Assembly: GCA_016650435.1 (NCBI GenBank)
Contig: JAENVT010000344.1
Location: 1 to 5,804, forward strand
Direction: 5' to 3'
Source of the DNA: Ilumatobacteraceae bacterium
GTDB lineage: Bacteria > Actinomycetota > Acidimicrobiia > Acidimicrobiales > Ilumatobacteraceae
Length of the DNA: 5,804 nt
Shown: piece by piece, positions 4,509 to 5,804 of the stretch
Layout of the letters: the number at the start of each line of letters is the position of its first letter
How positions within the stretch are numbered: the first letter of the stretch is position 1
Made by a program: the position numbers and the translations under genes
Notes under the pieces: generated by a model
Told to the model about the DNA's origin: nothing
The model's input: the letters and a program-made list of their open reading frames with translations, nothing else
Database searches by the model: none

Positions 4509-5804
4509 TTACACGTCCCAGCCGGTGATGTCGAGAATCGTCGCCTGCCCGCTGATGTTGTGTTGAACGCTCACATAGAAGTGCTTGCCACTGGCGTCGA
4601 AGATGCCACCGGTCCACTCTGCGGTCAGGTCGTTCAACGTGGCGATGCGGATGCAACCGTCGGAGAGCAGGTCTTGGTCTGCTCCGTCGGGCAGGCAGTC
4701 CCACAGATCATTGTTGTGCGGGGTCTCGAAGGTGGTGTCGGCGTCTTCGTGGAGAATCGCGTTACCCGTCCGGGGCTGGAAGGCGATGTTGTCGGGCATG
4801 TTGATGCCCTGGCTGGTTCCGCCGAACACGAATGGCTGCACTTCGGGTATGGCTGTGTTGGCTTGGGCGTCGGCGATGGATCCGTCGGTGATGCATACGA
4901 CCTCGCCGTATAGGTGATTCACCTCGTCGCCGGTCGATGGCGAGCACAGCCGCACCATCCCGTTCTCGAGCGCCGTGTTGTCGAGATCGGCGTCCTCGAG
5001 GCGGTAGTAGCCGGTCAGACCCGCGGCGAGCCCTTCGGCTTCGAGGTTCGGGTTGTCGGCGTGCGGGAACGGGATCCACTGGGCGAACCCGAACTCTCGG
5101 CCCTGCCCGAAGTTGGTGCCAAGGCCGACGCGCAGCCCGGCTACGTCGCCGGCGGTGAAGGGTGACTGCGACAGATCGGTAATGGGCGCCGTGCCGTGGA
5201 ATGGGTTGGTGGGGGTGAACTTGTAGAAGAAGTTGCCGGGCCCACCATTCTTCGGGCCGAACCCGGAGTCGTCGCCGTCGAGGTAGGTCGTGCCGTCATC
5301 GAGTATGCCGAAGCCCTCGAATGGCCCTGTGCCCAGCGCAGTGCGAGTGACGAGGTTCTGCGCGCCGACGCCACCGCTGAAGGTGCCCGCGACCCGGTCG
5401 AGCGTCACACCGGTCGTGTTCAACGGATCGATCAGTTCGTAGATCCTGCCGCCTTGCCCGGCTTCCTCGCCGAACAGGATCGTTCCCCATGGCGTGCGCC
5501 TGGTCGGATCGCACGACGTTGTCCCAGTGACGATCGTGGCCGCGCTGCCGGTGGCGAGGTCGATGCGAACCAGACCCGGGGCTGTAGTGCCCTGCTCGTT
5601 GCAGACGATCAAGTGCGTCGGGTGCTTGTCGTTTGGCCACAGCGAGATCTGGTCGTCGACTGCCGGGCCCTGGGTCGTGACGACCCGAACCTTCAGCTTC
5701 CTGGCGAGGGTGACCAGTTTCGTCGGGTCAGCCTGCGCCGCGGCCTGTGTGATCGACGCCGACGACGATTCGGCAATCGGCTTGCCTACTCCAAACAGCT
5801 TCTC
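4509..5804 (-). CDS. PhoX/DUF839-family protein (alkaline-phosphatase-like), N-terminus cut by window end
   Basis: 431 residues are visible and the frame is open to base 5804, so the true start and any export signal lie beyond. Motifs in order: THLIVCNEQG (about 63-72), RTPWGTILFGEE (103-114), GFGILDDGTTYLDGDDSGFG (164-183), RLEDADLD (268-275), MPDNIAFQPRTG (336-347), LHEDAD then NNDLWDCLPDG (351-374), and a final TGGIFDASGKHFYVSVQH (398-415). These are the blocks of the PhoX/DUF839 beta-propeller family. Characterised PhoX enzymes are exported phosphomonoesterases using calcium and iron. In PhoX the PWGTW block is, from memory, followed by a Cys-Glu-Glu whose Cys binds iron; here it reads Gly-Glu-Glu, so activity cannot be assumed. 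A TTG at 5610-5612 is in frame but internal to the conserved domain and is not the start. Confidence 0.8.
   Translation of the reverse strand, partial: EKLFGVGKPIAESSSASITQAAAQADPTKLVTLARKLKVRVVTTQGPAVDDQISLWPNDKHPTHLIVCNEQGTTAPGLVRIDLATGSAATIVTGTTSCDPTRRTPWGTILFGEEAGQGGRIYELIDPLNTTGVTLDRVAGTFSGGVGAQNLVTRTALGTGPFEGFGILDDGTTYLDGDDSGFGPKNGGPGNFFYKFTPTNPFHGTAPITDLSQSPFTAGDVAGLRVGLGTNFGQGREFGFAQWIPFPHADNPNLEAEGLAAGLTGYYRLEDADLDNTALENGMVRLCSPSTGDEVNHLYGEVVCITDGSIADAQANTAIPEVQPFVFGGTSQGINMPDNIAFQPRTGNAILHEDADTTFETPHNNDLWDCLPDGADQDLLSDGCIRIATLNDLTAEWTGGIFDASGKHFYVSVQHNISGQATILDITGWDV

Noticed and set aside
4509..5612. Complete 367-residue PhoX-like gene starting at TTG 5612
   Set aside because: The frame stays open to 5804 and the preceding residues (for example VVTTQGPAVDDQISLWPND) read as part of the same domain, so the gene is truncated by the window rather than starting here.

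Overview
The window is GC-rich bacterial DNA. Its gene content (an ECF sigma/RskA-type anti-sigma pair, a Yx(FWY)xxD lipoprotein, a DUF6529-like membrane protein and a PhoX/DUF839 protein) suggests a free-living actinobacterium, possibly of the Acidimicrobiia/Ilumatobacter kind. That placement is inference from family memory, not from a search.

Layout. At 1-230 (+) is the C-terminal tail of an ABC transporter ATPase, probably for a metal ion. It meets the end of a convergent minus-strand pair only 8 bases away: an ECF sigma factor (903-1469) followed by a single-pass anti-sigma factor (239-847). Upstream on the same strand is a lipoprotein with two copies of the COG4315/Lipoprotein_15 repeat (1592-2497), closed by a short hairpin at 1542-1559. 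Further upstream, also on the minus strand, is a small exported or membrane-anchored cupredoxin with all four type-1 copper ligands (2625-2996). A five-helix, histidine-bearing membrane protein (3075-3659, +) diverges from it. The 78-base gap between these two genes holds a perfect 10-bp inverted repeat, a good candidate operator.

3660-4508 carries no gene I can support. It holds a roughly 260-bp structured block: 25-bp imperfect terminal inverted repeats around two 42-bp direct repeats and a cloverleaf-like palindrome. A strong 13-bp hairpin at 4039-4078 and a 12-bp hairpin at 4445-4478 follow. From 4509 to the window end (-) lies the C-terminal 431 residues of a PhoX/DUF839-family protein.

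How the genes may work together (inference). The copper protein, the possibly heme-binding membrane protein and the CxxxC-bearing lipoprotein look like a small extracytoplasmic redox module. The adjacent membrane-tethered sigma/anti-sigma switch is an obvious candidate regulator, by analogy with SigK-RskA loci that control exported proteins. Nothing in the sequence proves the link. The most distinctive non-coding items are the divergent operator and the structured repeat block.
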